Source of the DNA: CBDESM01 sp965242485
GTDB lineage: Bacteria; Chloroflexota; Dehalococcoidia; Bin125
Direction: 5' to 3'
Assembly: GCA_965242485.1 (NCBI GenBank)
Contig: CBDESM010000003.1
Location: 1,054,001 to 1,118,000, forward strand
Length of the DNA stretch: 64,000 nt
Position 1 is the first letter of the stretch; every line of letters starts with the position of its first letter. The notes under the pieces were generated by a model. That model was given only the letters and a program-made list of their open reading frames with translations. It was not told the origin of the DNA and searched no databases. This document shows positions 34,201-42,329 of the stretch, piece by piece. A program made the translations under genes and the position numbers.

Positions 34201-34788
34201 ACTCACGCCTACGCGCCCTCCGAGGTCTGGCTCGACGTGCCCGACCCCGACGACCTGCCCGCGCTCCGCGCCGCCCTCGCCGAATCCGTCCCCTGGCGAT
34301 TCGACCTCTACGACGCGGCCGAGATCCGCCGCCTGCAGGACGAGGACCCGCTCGTCGCCGCCGGCTGGGAGGGACTGCTCTTCATCACCTTCATCGCCAT
34401 CGTGATCCTCTCCGCGCTCGGCTTCCTCGTCGCCTCGATCCTCGTCGCCCAGCAGCAGGCCGGCGAGTTCGCCGTGCTCCGCACGATGGGCTTCTCCCTG
34501 CCCCAGGTGCTGATCGTCGTCGGCGTCGAAAAGCTGCTGATCATCGCCGTCTCGATGGCGCTCGGCACCTTCGTCGGCCTCCAGCTCGGCGTGCTCATGC
34601 TCGAATTCGTCGGCTTCGACGTGACCGGCGAGGGCCTCGTCCCGCCCTTCGTCGCGGTCACCGACTGGGGCACCATCGGCGGCGCCTACGGCGTGCTCGG
34701 GCTCGTCTTCCTCGGCGCCATCGGGATCATCGTCGCGCTCTACATGCGGATGGCGATCGGTCAGGTCCTCCGCATCGGCGCCGACTGA
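31276..34788 (+). CDS. Giant FtsX-family ABC transporter permease (paralogue of the divergent gene)
   Basis: A 1170-residue permease with the same architecture as its divergent neighbour: N-terminal helix (LMAAVAIGVILAVALMSST), FtsX block with VALLKSRGAGLGHIL, a large extracytoplasmic region with LPGVAAAAP, then a C-terminal FtsX block (AVLRTMGFSLPQVLIV). I chose the GTG at 31276 because a TAGCCT -10-like element lies about 48 bases upstream; an in-frame ATG at 31183 would lie before it and leave only 47 bp to the divergent start. Its last 28 bp overlap the 3' end of the MFS gene on the other strand. The transported substrate is unknown, perhaps a surface lipid or lipoprotein. Confidence 0.82.
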   Translation: MIRRRDPAADPEPPAARRDRARGPFAAFQALPAAFRIALRRLGGNKRLMAAVAIGVILAVALMSSTSIYRGALRELGLQTDLSRAQDLDLDLRVLNSAHPLARGAADDTYEVIDRRFRSIRPYFESVNRSLTSATFFMTETGGVVPEEDPRDRARVLWFDGVEQRIDLVAGRMPDPAPPADPDGDAPVIEVAIGSAAAAAGGFELGQRRHIHASWRDDARPISIEVVGIIDPIDYSDRWWAGRADHFIVPEARTDAFAFFAPKNSIVEAMAGFLPELRARLQVHAIVDRSAFGFDDAPLAAARIRRAISSITREVERTRIETEIVNVLNDFQNKEFFSSVPLLVLTLQIVGIVLFYLVLVSTMVVERQGPEVALLKSRGAGLGHILSISALEGVILVALAVGVGPLLAREAIALLGFAPAFEGITGGSRLAAELTGEAYMWAGIGAALSFIAVMWPAWRSNRATVVRYARASSRPQDRPAFQRYYLDLVVVGIGALLFFQLQQSGSLVTEDLFGGLDQDPLLLIAPAVFVVTVAVLFLRLFPLLLRGVAWITGRLGGASLQIALWHLTRAPLQPGRLALLLIMATSLGMFGGTFGATLSRSFDDRASYEAGAPIRLADIRASGASAEMLRDDVRGLPGVAAAAPVARANASSSRGQFNVLHAAVLAVDPDEFGGALWYRRDFAEQDIDSLFQRIQPPDFEIPEIVIPAEATRVGLWFHIPEGRSTLSPSIRVEDGLGRFRDVELQGMPPGSGFASVAPREGGWRFLRGELSAGSEPGAGPWRIHAISLRPAGSLQWRGAVVYDQLSYSVSGEQPGELHELVPYLSPVVEDPAAEPLGFTDGVVIEDFETAGRWHVFTESRRAPLPDSARLSPVRSIDGGRALSYRWTQRLGSAPRGVRLAGPEDPIPVLASASYLVEAGLQVGDEASISTASTFLPIRIAGAFDLFPSWYPAGGRALIVADRDYLFYRVNRNPSSTHAYAPSEVWLDVPDPDDLPALRAALAESVPWRFDLYDAAEIRRLQDEDPLVAAGWEGLLFITFIAIVILSALGFLVASILVAQQQAGEFAVLRTMGFSLPQVLIVVGVEKLLIIAVSMALGTFVGLQLGVLMLEFVGFDVTGEGLVPPFVAVTDWGTIGGAYGVLGLVFLGAIGIIVALYMRMAIGQVLRIGAD

Positions 34789-36209
34789 GCCGCCTCCGCG
34801 ATCTCCCCGCGCCAGCCGTCCCGCATCGGCGCCGGCCGCGCCGTTTCGGCGATCAGCTGCCGCCAGCCCCAAGCAGCCGCGATCGCGGCCGCCGCGGCCG
34901 GGATCTCGCCCTGGCGGAAGGCCGCCCGCAGCCGCGCGCCGGCCCCGGCCCAGATCAGCAGCAGCACGAAGAAGATCGCGCCCGGCACGGTCAGCAGGAT
35001 CCGCACGCTGATGAAGTCCGAAACCAGCCCGTTCGAGAGGATCATCACCGCCATGATCCCGCCCGCGAACATCGCGTACAGGCTCATCACCCGCCCCCGC
35101 ACCGCGTCGGGCACTACCGACTGGATCATCGTGCTCGTCAGCGCCATGAACATCGCCTGGCTCGAACCGGCCAGCGCCGCCCCCGCGATCGCGACCGGGA
35201 AGTTCGCCGCTAGGCCGATGATCGGCAGCGTGATCCCCGACAGCAGCCCCGTGACCAGCATGATCCGCCCGCGCACCCGCCCCGGCGGCACCATCGACAG
35301 CGCCACCGTCGCCACCAGCGCGCCGCCGCCGACCCCGGTCAGCAGGTAGCCGTACTCCGTCGAGCCGCCGCCCAGCACGTCCTTGGCGAAGACCACCAGC
35401 AACGCGTCGAACGACATCGCCAGCATGCAGTGCAGCGCCGTCAGCGCGATCAGCATCCGCACCGCCGGCGCCTGCCCCAGGTAGGCCAGCCCCTCGCGGA
35501 TGTTCGCGCCCGCCTCCGCCAGCACCCCGCGCCCGCGGTCCACGATCCCGCCCGTCGAACGCACCTCGATCCGCGTCAGCTGCAGCACCGAGATCGCCAG
35601 CAGCAGCCCCGCCGCCAAGAACACCGGTCCCGGCCCCAGCCAGGCCAGCACCGGCCCGGCGACCGGCCCGATCGCGCGCGAGCCGAACTGCATCATCGAG
35701 GCCAGCGTGATCGCGCTCAGCAGCGCCGCCTTGCCCACCGTGTTCGGCAGCAGCGCCGCCTGCGCCGGCATCTCCGCCGAGCGGAAGATGCCCGACAACA
35801 GCGTGATCAGCACCAGGCTCCACAGCTCGATCACGTCCAGGAAGGCCAGCAGCGCCAGCAGCAGCGCCAGCACCATCGCCCCGCTCCGCGCCACCTGCAC
35901 CACCCGCGCCCGGTCGTAGCGATCGGCCAGCGCGCCCCCGATCGGCGCCAGCACCCAGGGCCCGATCCCCGCGAAATAGACCACGCCCACGGCCCAGCCG
36001 CTGTCGGTCAGGTCGTGCGCGATCCAGCCCCGCACCGTGATCAGCGCCCAGAGCGAGACCGCCGACAGCCCGGCCGCGTAGAACAGCCGCCGGTAGTCGC
36101 GCGAGCGCATCGCCGGAAACAGGTCGCGGCGCGGCTTCTCCGTCCGATGCACGGGCTCCCCCTCGCCCGCGCCGAGCGCCGGCTGCCGCGATGCTACGCC
36201 CCTCCGCAT
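34761..36209 (-). CDS. MFS exporter (transmembrane secretion effector / EntS type)
   Basis: A 482-residue 12-helix major facilitator. Helix 1 starts at RSRDYRRLFYAAGLSAVS; loop 2-3 carries the MFS motif GGALADRYDRARV; the second half has VPDAVRGRVMSLYAMFAGG. This pattern is typical of the EntS-like exporter group that secretes siderophores, drugs or lipids. The C-terminal 40 residues are soluble and end in a repeated APMR motif. The start at 36209 is uncertain; a GTG at VHRTEKP and the ATG at MRSRDYRR are alternatives. It overlaps the permease gene by 28 bp on the opposite strand. Confidence 0.85.
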   Translation of the reverse strand: MRRGVASRQPALGAGEGEPVHRTEKPRRDLFPAMRSRDYRRLFYAAGLSAVSLWALITVRGWIAHDLTDSGWAVGVVYFAGIGPWVLAPIGGALADRYDRARVVQVARSGAMVLALLLALLAFLDVIELWSLVLITLLSGIFRSAEMPAQAALLPNTVGKAALLSAITLASMMQFGSRAIGPVAGPVLAWLGPGPVFLAAGLLLAISVLQLTRIEVRSTGGIVDRGRGVLAEAGANIREGLAYLGQAPAVRMLIALTALHCMLAMSFDALLVVFAKDVLGGGSTEYGYLLTGVGGGALVATVALSMVPPGRVRGRIMLVTGLLSGITLPIIGLAANFPVAIAGAALAGSSQAMFMALTSTMIQSVVPDAVRGRVMSLYAMFAGGIMAVMILSNGLVSDFISVRILLTVPGAIFFVLLLIWAGAGARLRAAFRQGEIPAAAAAIAAAWGWRQLIAETARPAPMRDGWRGEIAEAAQSAPMRRT

Positions 36210-36265
36210 CCGCGCGTCCTACCCTGCCCGCCAGCGCCCGCTTCCCGGACACGCGGAGACCAGCC

Positions 36266-37942
36266 ATGCCCCTCGATCCCCGCCACCGCTCCAGCACCCT
36301 CGTCGACGGCCCCAGCCGCGCCCCGGCCCGCTCCCAGCTCCACTCCGTCGGCTTCAGCAACGACGATCTGCGCAAGCCGCTGGTGATGGTCGCCCACTCC
36401 TGGATCGGGACCATGCCCTGCAACTTCTCCCACCGCGACCTCGCGCAGGACGTGATGAAGGGCATCCGCGAGGCCGGCGGCACCCCCATCGAGGTCAACA
36501 CCGTCTCCATCTCCGACGGCATCACGATGGGCACCGAGGGCATGAAGGCCTCGCTCGTCTCCCGCGAGCTGATCACCGATTCGATCGAGCTCTGCGCTAT
36601 CGGCTACGCCTTCGACGCCGCCGTGATCATCTGCGGCTGCGACAAGACCCTCCCCGCCGCCGCCATGGCCATGGCCCGCCTCGACATCCCCGCCGTCGCC
36701 CTCTACTCCGGCTCCATCGCCCCCGGCGTCCACCACGACGGCCGCGACCTCACCATCCAGGACGTCTTCGAAGCCGTCGGCCAACACGCCGCCGGGAGCA
36801 TTGACGACGAGGAGCTCGCCGCCATCGAGGACAACGCCTGCCCCGGCGCCGGCGCCTGCGGCGCGCAGTACACCGCCAACACGATGGCCACCGTGCTCGA
36901 ATTCCTCGGCCTCGCCCCGTTCGGCTCCGGCACCGTCGGCGCGACCGACCCGCGCAAGCCCGCCGTCGCCCGCGACATCGGCAAGCTCGTCATGGACGTG
37001 CTCGAACGCGGCGTCCGCCCCAGCGACCTGCTGACCGGGAACGCCTTCGAAAACGGCATCGCCTGCGCCGCCTCCACCGGCGGCTCCACCAACGTCGTCC
37101 TCCACCTCCTCGCCCTCGCCCGCGAAGCCGGCATCGAGCTCGGCATCGACGACTTCGACCGCGTCTCCGAACGCACCCCCCTGATCGGCGACCTCCGCCC
37201 CGGCGGCCGCTACGTCGCCCTCGACATGGACCGCGCCGGCGGCACCCCCCTGCTCGCCAAGCGCCTGCTCGAACATGATCTCCTCCACGGCGGCGAAATG
37301 ACCGTCACCGGCCGGACCCTCGCCGAAGCCGCCGCCGGCGCCGAAGAAGCCGAGGGCCAGGACGTGATCCTCCCCGTCGAGCGGGCGCTCAAGCCCACCG
37401 GCGGCCTCGTCATCCTCAAGGGCTCCCTCGCCCCCCAAGGCGCCGTCGTCAAGGTCGCCGGCTACGAGCGGCAATCCCAGACCGGCCCCGCCCGCGTCTT
37501 CGAGCGCGAAGAGGACGCCATGGCCGCCGCCACCGGCGGCGAGATCAACGCCGGCGACATCGTCGTCATCCGCTACGAAGGCCCCAAGGGCGGCCCCGGC
37601 ATGCGAGAAATGCTCGGCGTCACCGCCGCCCTCGTCGGCGCCGGCCTCGGCGACTCCGTCGCCCTGCTCACCGACGGCCGCTTCAGCGGCGCGACCCGCG
37701 GCCTCATGATCGGCCACGTGTCCCCCGAAGCCGCCGTCAACGGCCCCATCGCCCAAGTCCGCGAAGGCGACCAAATCACCATCGACATCCCCAACCGCCG
37801 CCTCGACCTCAACGTCCCCGAGTCCGAACTCGAGTCGCGCAAGTCCACCTGGACCGCTCCCCCTCCCAACTACGCCCGAGGCATCTTCGCCAAATACGCC
37901 GCCCAAGTAAGCGGCGCCGAACAAGGCGCCGTCACCAGCTGA
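36266..37942 (+). CDS. ilvD: Dihydroxy-acid dehydratase
   Basis: A 558-residue Fe-S dehydratase of valine/isoleucine synthesis. GTMPCNFSH (first cluster Cys), VNTVSISDGITMGTEGM, ICGCDKTLPA (second Cys), CPGAGACGAQYTANTM (third Cys region) and LTDGRFSGATRG are all intact, matching IlvD rather than sugar-acid dehydratases. No other branched-chain gene is near. A CTACCCTG element lies about 40 bp upstream. The downstream ATPase/PIN pair begins 30 bp after the stop with a visible drop in GC. Confidence 0.95.
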   Translation: MPLDPRHRSSTLVDGPSRAPARSQLHSVGFSNDDLRKPLVMVAHSWIGTMPCNFSHRDLAQDVMKGIREAGGTPIEVNTVSISDGITMGTEGMKASLVSRELITDSIELCAIGYAFDAAVIICGCDKTLPAAAMAMARLDIPAVALYSGSIAPGVHHDGRDLTIQDVFEAVGQHAAGSIDDEELAAIEDNACPGAGACGAQYTANTMATVLEFLGLAPFGSGTVGATDPRKPAVARDIGKLVMDVLERGVRPSDLLTGNAFENGIACAASTGGSTNVVLHLLALAREAGIELGIDDFDRVSERTPLIGDLRPGGRYVALDMDRAGGTPLLAKRLLEHDLLHGGEMTVTGRTLAEAAAGAEEAEGQDVILPVERALKPTGGLVILKGSLAPQGAVVKVAGYERQSQTGPARVFEREEDAMAAATGGEINAGDIVVIRYEGPKGGPGMREMLGVTAALVGAGLGDSVALLTDGRFSGATRGLMIGHVSPEAAVNGPIAQVREGDQITIDIPNRRLDLNVPESELESRKSTWTAPPPNYARGIFAKYAAQVSGAEQGAVTS

Positions 37943-37948
37943 GTGTGC

Positions 37949-37954
37949 TAAGAT
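37949..37954 (+). promoter_or_regulatory. Candidate -10 element of the ATPase/PIN module
   Basis: TAAGAT ends 18 bases before the ATPase ATG at 37973, with GGCGGAG as ribosome site between. It lies 6 bp after the ilvD stop, so the module carries its own promoter in the ilvD 3' flank. Confidence 0.4.
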
Positions 37955-37972
37955 TGGCCTGAAGGCGGAGCC

Positions 37973-39325
37973 ATGCTGACTGAGATCACCCTTGAGAACT
38001 TCCGCTGCTTCCACGAAACGCAGAAGGCTCGTTTGGCCCCCCTCACCCTGCTAGTCGGCGAGAACAGCACCGGCAAAACCTCGTTCATGGCGATGATTCG
38101 CGCCATGTGGGAGATCGCATATACCGGTAGATCTCCAGACTTCAAGGCCCCCCCCTATGATTTAGGGAGCTTTGACGAGATTGCCCATAGTCGTGGTGCC
38201 CGAGGTGGCCAAGCCAAGAATTTCGCAGCGTCGATTGGGATTCCTAAAAAAATACGGCGTCCCCATTCTCCAGAGGGAATCATTGTTTTTCGCGCAGAGT
38301 TCGCACGTCGAGGTACTGCCCCAGCACCATCCAGACGAACAATATCCGACGGCCCAATATGGATCGACCAAACTATTAACGAACAGGGTCGGGCGAAGGG
38401 GCGGGTGGGTACTGAACGAGGCGAATGGAGACAAAAAATTAACCGAGATGGTGAAGTGATTAGACAAGAATTTAATGAACGATTATGGTTTCGCTTTCTC
38501 ATCGATCTCGACATGGAATTCGGGAGACCGGACAAGAAGCGTTTTATGGCGATGAAATCATCTCCCCCGATCCAACAGAGAGACCGAGATTCTCTGATGC
38601 GATTGGCGCAGTCTCAATTGGATCTCTTGCCGGATTCCGTTCCATATGCGAGTGCACCGGTTCGATCTACACCACAGCGCACCTATGATCCGGCGAGACC
38701 TACTAGAGATCCTGCCGGCGACTATATACCAATGTATCTCGCCGAAACCGCAGCACAGAATGGTGCCGAATGGGAAATACTAAAATCTGCGCTAGAAAAA
38801 GTCGGAGACAATGCAGGAATTTTCGATGAGATACGCGTATATCGATTCGGCAAAAGCTCAATCGCGCCCTTTCAGCTTCAAGTCCGCAAAGGTGGTGATG
38901 GACGCAAAGGTCCATGGCGTAATCTCATTGACGTCGGATACGGTGTAAGTCAAGTACTTCCAGTGATTACTGAACTCCTCCGTCCTGACGCGCCACAGCT
39001 CTCGCTTTGGCAGCAGCCGGAAGTTCATCTCCATCCGAGCGCACAAGCTGCTCTTGCTACTTTCTTCTGTGGCCTAGCCGCCGAGGGCAAGCAGCTGATC
39101 GTCGAAACACACGGTGATTACCTTCTTGACCGAGTCCGCATGGACGTTCGTGATGGCAAGACCAAACTCAAGCCAGAAGATGTTTCTGTTCTCTATTTTG
39201 AGCGGACTGGCCTTGATGTCCAGATTTATTCAATCCGCTTTGATACTCAAGGCAACGTTCTTGACGCACCGCAGGGCTACCGACAGTTCTTCCTTGAAGA
39301 AGTCAACCGATCCTTGGGTATCTGA
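37973..39325 (+). CDS. AAA ATPase of the DUF3696/OLD-like group, defence candidate
   Basis: A 450-residue ABC-type AAA protein. It begins ITLENFRCFHETQKA, Walker A is VGENSTGKTSF (residues 28-38), the signature-like stretch is VGYGVSQVLPVI, Walker B is WQQPEVHLHPSAQ and the sensor His is in VETHGDYLLDRV. The Walker B acidic positions are partly replaced (QQPE in place of EQPE), which may slow hydrolysis. Similar ATPases act with nucleases or toxins in antiphage systems. It is followed 2 bp later by a PIN-domain gene. Codons such as AGA, ATA and TTT are frequent, unlike neighbouring genes, suggesting transfer. Confidence 0.8.
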   Translation: MLTEITLENFRCFHETQKARLAPLTLLVGENSTGKTSFMAMIRAMWEIAYTGRSPDFKAPPYDLGSFDEIAHSRGARGGQAKNFAASIGIPKKIRRPHSPEGIIVFRAEFARRGTAPAPSRRTISDGPIWIDQTINEQGRAKGRVGTERGEWRQKINRDGEVIRQEFNERLWFRFLIDLDMEFGRPDKKRFMAMKSSPPIQQRDRDSLMRLAQSQLDLLPDSVPYASAPVRSTPQRTYDPARPTRDPAGDYIPMYLAETAAQNGAEWEILKSALEKVGDNAGIFDEIRVYRFGKSSIAPFQLQVRKGGDGRKGPWRNLIDVGYGVSQVLPVITELLRPDAPQLSLWQQPEVHLHPSAQAALATFFCGLAAEGKQLIVETHGDYLLDRVRMDVRDGKTKLKPEDVSVLYFERTGLDVQIYSIRFDTQGNVLDAPQGYRQFFLEEVNRSLGI

Positions 39326-39327
39326 CC

Positions 39328-39822
39328 ATGTGCGCCATCGTTGACGCGAACAGCAGCGGTGAGATCGTGGCCACCAATCCTGCTCCGGCTGCTCGTGCAT
39401 TCAAAGAGTTCATGGCTGACGGGCCGTGTTGCTTAGTGGTGGGTGGCACCAAGTTGCGAGGCGAGCTAGGTCGCGGTTTCTCAACCCCGGATCGCGCGAA
39501 ACAGACCACGATCACTGAGTGGGTTGCGCAGATTCTGCAGGCGGGTCGGCTGAGATCCGCGGATGATGAGATCGTGGACTCGCGATGCACAGAAATAGAA
39601 GAATCAGGGAAATGCCGTTCAGACGATCCTCATATCATCGCACTGGCGGATATCTCAGGTGCGCGACTGCTCTATTCGAAAGATAATGCCTTGCGACAAG
39701 ACTTCTCAAACCCTCTTCTGATCAATAATCCTCGGGGCAAGACTTGTCCGAGAAATCTGACGCTCGCGAAAACCAAAAACTGGTTGCGACGCAACAAGGA
39801 TCTTTGCACCGAATCGGTCTAG
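39328..39822 (+). CDS. PIN-like domain RNase, partner of the upstream AAA ATPase
   Basis: A 164-residue protein with a PIN pattern: IVDAN at the start (first Asp), a central Glu in KLRGELGRGF, and SDDPHIIALADISGARLLYSKDNALRQDF carrying the later Asp pairs, ending in NPRGK. The ATG lies 2 bp after the ATPase stop, so expression is coupled. The family recurs next to AAA ATPases as far as I recall, which suggests an ATPase-controlled RNA-cleaving effector. Its TAG stop interlocks with the amidase stop on the other strand (CTAG at 39819-39822). Confidence 0.72.
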   Translation: MCAIVDANSSGEIVATNPAPAARAFKEFMADGPCCLVVGGTKLRGELGRGFSTPDRAKQTTITEWVAQILQAGRLRSADDEIVDSRCTEIEESGKCRSDDPHIIALADISGARLLYSKDNALRQDFSNPLLINNPRGKTCPRNLTLAKTKNWLRRNKDLCTESV

Positions 39823-41198
39823 ATAAATCTTGGTGCCCGCCTCCAATCAGTCGCCGCCTCAAACGCTCCCGCCACTTGGCAGATTGTCGCTTCGTCCCAA
39901 TGACGGCCGCCGATCATTAGGCCGATTGGCAATCCTTTTTCGTCAAGGCCGCAGGGGATTGAAATCGCGGGGATGCCTGTTACGTCGTAGGGCGCGGTCA
40001 ATCTGGCCAGTTCTGCTGTTGGGTCGCCATCTTCGATCAGGGGGGCTGTTTGCGAGCAGGTTGGGGAGACCAGGACGTCTACTTGCTCTAGGACTTGGCG
40101 GGTTTCTTCGATGAACTTGCGGCGGAGGCGTTGGTCGTTGATGTAATCAACGGCGCTGATTGCCAGGCCGGCTTCGATTCTTGGCAGGATGTCGCCGTAC
40201 TCGTCGCGCCGCTCGCGCAGCCAGTTTGCGTGGTATGCGGCTGCTTCCGCGATGATCGTCAGGCCGCGGCCGCTTCCCGTCTGCAGCGGCATCTCGACCT
40301 CTTCCACGGTCGCGCCCAGGCCGCGCAGTACGTCGACCGCTTCTGTGCAGGCTGCCGCGACTTCGTCGTTCACGCCGTTCCACAGCATCTTCGTCGGCAG
40401 CCCGATCTTGAGTCCGGCGATTTCTTCTCCGAGCTTCGCTGTCGCGTCGTCTACCGGACGTTCCGCGCTGCCCGGATCAGCCGGGTCATGCCCGGCGATC
40501 GCGTTCAGCACCAGCGCTGCGTCCTCCACTGTTTTGGCCAGCGGGCCGACATGGTCCAGCGTCCACGAGAGCGGCAGGACGCCGGCGCGGGAGACGCGGC
40601 CGTACGTGCCCATCAGCCCGACTACGCCGCAGAGCGAGGCGGGGATGCGGATGCTCCCGCCCGTGTCCGAGCCCAGCGCGGCCAGCGAGGAGCCGACCGC
40701 GACCGACGCCCCGCTGCCGCCGCTGCTCCCGCCCGGCGAGCGCTCTTCGTCCCACGGATTGCAGACCGCGCCGAAGTGCGGGTTGCGGCTCGTCGTCCCG
40801 AACGCGAACTCGTGCAGGTTCAGCTTGCCCGGCATCACCGCGCCCGCTTCCTGCAGCTTGCGGTAGACCGTCGCGTCCGCCTCCGGCACCCGCTCGCGCA
40901 GGAACCCGGAGCCGCCCGTCGTCGCAATCCCCGCCGTGTCGACCAAGTCCTTCAGCGCGACCGGAATCCCGTGCAGCGGCCCCGCGTCCCGCCCATCGCG
41001 CAGCGCCTCGTCCGCCGCCTCCGCCTGCTCGCGCGCCAAGTCGCCCGTCACCGTGATGTAGGCGTTGAGCCGCGGCTCCGTCGCCGCAATCCGCGCCAGC
41101 ACCGATTCGGTCAGCGCCGCCGCCGTCAGCGACCCGTCGCGCAGCGCCGCCCCCGCCTCGACGATGGTCAACTCGTGCAGCTGCCGCTCCTCGGCCAT
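39819..41198 (-). CDS. Amidase-signature hydrolase (GatA/AtzE type)
   Basis: A 459-residue amidase. The Ser-cisSer-Lys triad is visible: Lys in PVALKDLVDTAG, Gly/Ser-rich PGGSSGGSGASVAVGSSLAALGSDTGGSIR with both Ser. GIPAISIPCGLDEKGLPIGLMIGG closes the domain. It hydrolyses a carboxamide. The small upstream gene (41202-41453) resembles the accessory subunits of such enzymes (AtzG or GatC), suggesting a two-subunit amidase. No GatB is present, so a tRNA amidotransferase is unlikely here. Confidence 0.92.
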   Translation of the reverse strand: MAEERQLHELTIVEAGAALRDGSLTAAALTESVLARIAATEPRLNAYITVTGDLAREQAEAADEALRDGRDAGPLHGIPVALKDLVDTAGIATTGGSGFLRERVPEADATVYRKLQEAGAVMPGKLNLHEFAFGTTSRNPHFGAVCNPWDEERSPGGSSGGSGASVAVGSSLAALGSDTGGSIRIPASLCGVVGLMGTYGRVSRAGVLPLSWTLDHVGPLAKTVEDAALVLNAIAGHDPADPGSAERPVDDATAKLGEEIAGLKIGLPTKMLWNGVNDEVAAACTEAVDVLRGLGATVEEVEMPLQTGSGRGLTIIAEAAAYHANWLRERRDEYGDILPRIEAGLAISAVDYINDQRLRRKFIEETRQVLEQVDVLVSPTCSQTAPLIEDGDPTAELARLTAPYDVTGIPAISIPCGLDEKGLPIGLMIGGRHWDEATICQVAGAFEAATDWRRAPRFI

Positions 41199-41201
41199 CG
41201 C

Positions 41202-41453
41202 TCACGCTCCTCCGTCGAAGCGCAGCCCGAATGCCGGCTCCGTCTCGCCCAACTCGATCCGCTCCCGCGGCCGCGCGTGGATCAGCCGCTCGACCTGCGG
41301 CATGATCTCCGCTATCCGCTCATCCGACAGCGACTCGCCCAGCTCCTCCGCCAGCGTTCGCAACATCTCTCTGGGCTCGTTCGTCCCCGTCAGTTGCAGC
41401 TCTCGCTCCGCGCGTGCTTCGCGAATCAACCGGGCCGCATTCAACTCCGCCAT
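41202..41453 (-). CDS. Small amidase-associated protein, AtzG/GatC-like
   Basis: An 83-residue helical protein ending 3 bp before the amidase start. Its last part (LGETEPAFGLRFDGGA) recalls the tails of AtzG/DUF4089 and GatC subunits, which wrap around their amidase (EPA.-F). The helical part has the form LAEELGESLSDERIAEIMPQ. The role is probably to stabilise or activate the amidase. Assignment rests on gene order, size and tail similarity. Confidence 0.5.
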   Translation of the reverse strand: MAELNAARLIREARAERELQLTGTNEPREMLRTLAEELGESLSDERIAEIMPQVERLIHARPRERIELGETEPAFGLRFDGGA

Positions 41454-41538
41454 CGCGCTGCCTCCGATCGCCCGCGAGTATAGGTCTGCGCGCCCGCCTC
41501 TATCCTGCGCGGAACGCGCACCGCAACTGGAGGCTGCC

Positions 41539-42327
41539 ATGGCCGATGAAGTCCTGTTCGACGTCCAAGACCGCGTCGCCACGATCACGCTCAACCGCCC
41601 GGACAAGATGAACACGATCAACGCGGCGCTCGGCTCCCAGCTGATCGAGTCGCTCGTCGAAGTCCGCAACAACGACGGCATCCGCGCCGCCGTCGTCACC
41701 GGCGCCGGCGACCGCGCCTTCTGCGCCGGCGCGGATCTCACCCAGGGCGACGGCCCCGCCGCCAGTGCCGGGCCGGCCGGCCATTTCGAGACCGACGCCC
41801 GCCCGCGCTTCGACGAGTTCGACGCCAAGAAGCCACTGATCGCCGCGATCAACGGCCACGCGCTCGGCGGCGGCTTCGAGATCACCCTCGTCTGCGACCT
41901 CCGCATCGGCGCAGAAAACGAGCGCGCCCGCCTCGGCCTGCCCGAAATCACGCTCGGCTTCTTCCCCCTCGCCGGCGGCCCCATGCGCCTGCCCCGCGCC
42001 ATCCCGCAGGCCTACGCCAACGAGATGCTCTTCCTCGGCCGCCGCCTCAACATGCAGGAAGCTCTCCAGTGGGGCCTGATCAGCCGCCTCGTCCCGCAGG
42101 ACCAGTTGCTGCCCACCGCCCAGGAGATGGCCGGCCAAATCGCCGGCTACGCCCCCATCGCCGTCCGCGCCCTCAAGGAGCTCACCTACGCCCAGAACGA
42201 CATGACCCTCGCCCAAGCCAACCGCTTCGGCGCCAGCCTCCGCTGGATCGTCGGCCAGACCGCCGACTCCAAAGAAGGCCCCAGAGCCTTCGCCGAAGGC
42301 CGCGCCCCCGAGTTCAAGGGCGAGTAG
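41539..42327 (+). CDS. Enoyl-CoA hydratase/isomerase, canonical active site
   Basis: A 262-residue crotonase. ATITLNRPDKMNTIN, the oxyanion loop FCAGADLTQG and GHALGGGFEITLVCD carry the first catalytic Glu; GLPEITLGFFPLAGG carries the second. Both acids are present, unlike in the two other crotonases of this window, so real hydratase activity is likely. It is preceded by TATCCTGCG and GGAGG. The next gene is a CoA-transferase 2 bp downstream, then a second crotonase, forming an acyl-CoA operon. Confidence 0.92.
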   Translation: MADEVLFDVQDRVATITLNRPDKMNTINAALGSQLIESLVEVRNNDGIRAAVVTGAGDRAFCAGADLTQGDGPAASAGPAGHFETDARPRFDEFDAKKPLIAAINGHALGGGFEITLVCDLRIGAENERARLGLPEITLGFFPLAGGPMRLPRAIPQAYANEMLFLGRRLNMQEALQWGLISRLVPQDQLLPTAQEMAGQIAGYAPIAVRALKELTYAQNDMTLAQANRFGASLRWIVGQTADSKEGPRAFAEGRAPEFKGE

Positions 42328-42329
42328 CG

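Noticed and set aside
31219..36576. 1785-codon minus-strand frame over the permease and MFS genes
   Set aside because: A GC-driven shadow frame; the FtsX protein on the plus strand and the MFS protein in another minus frame have real motifs.
36194..38014. 606-codon minus-strand frame opposite ilvD
   Set aside because: Gly/Asp/Val-rich shadow; ilvD on the plus strand has all Fe-S and active-site motifs.
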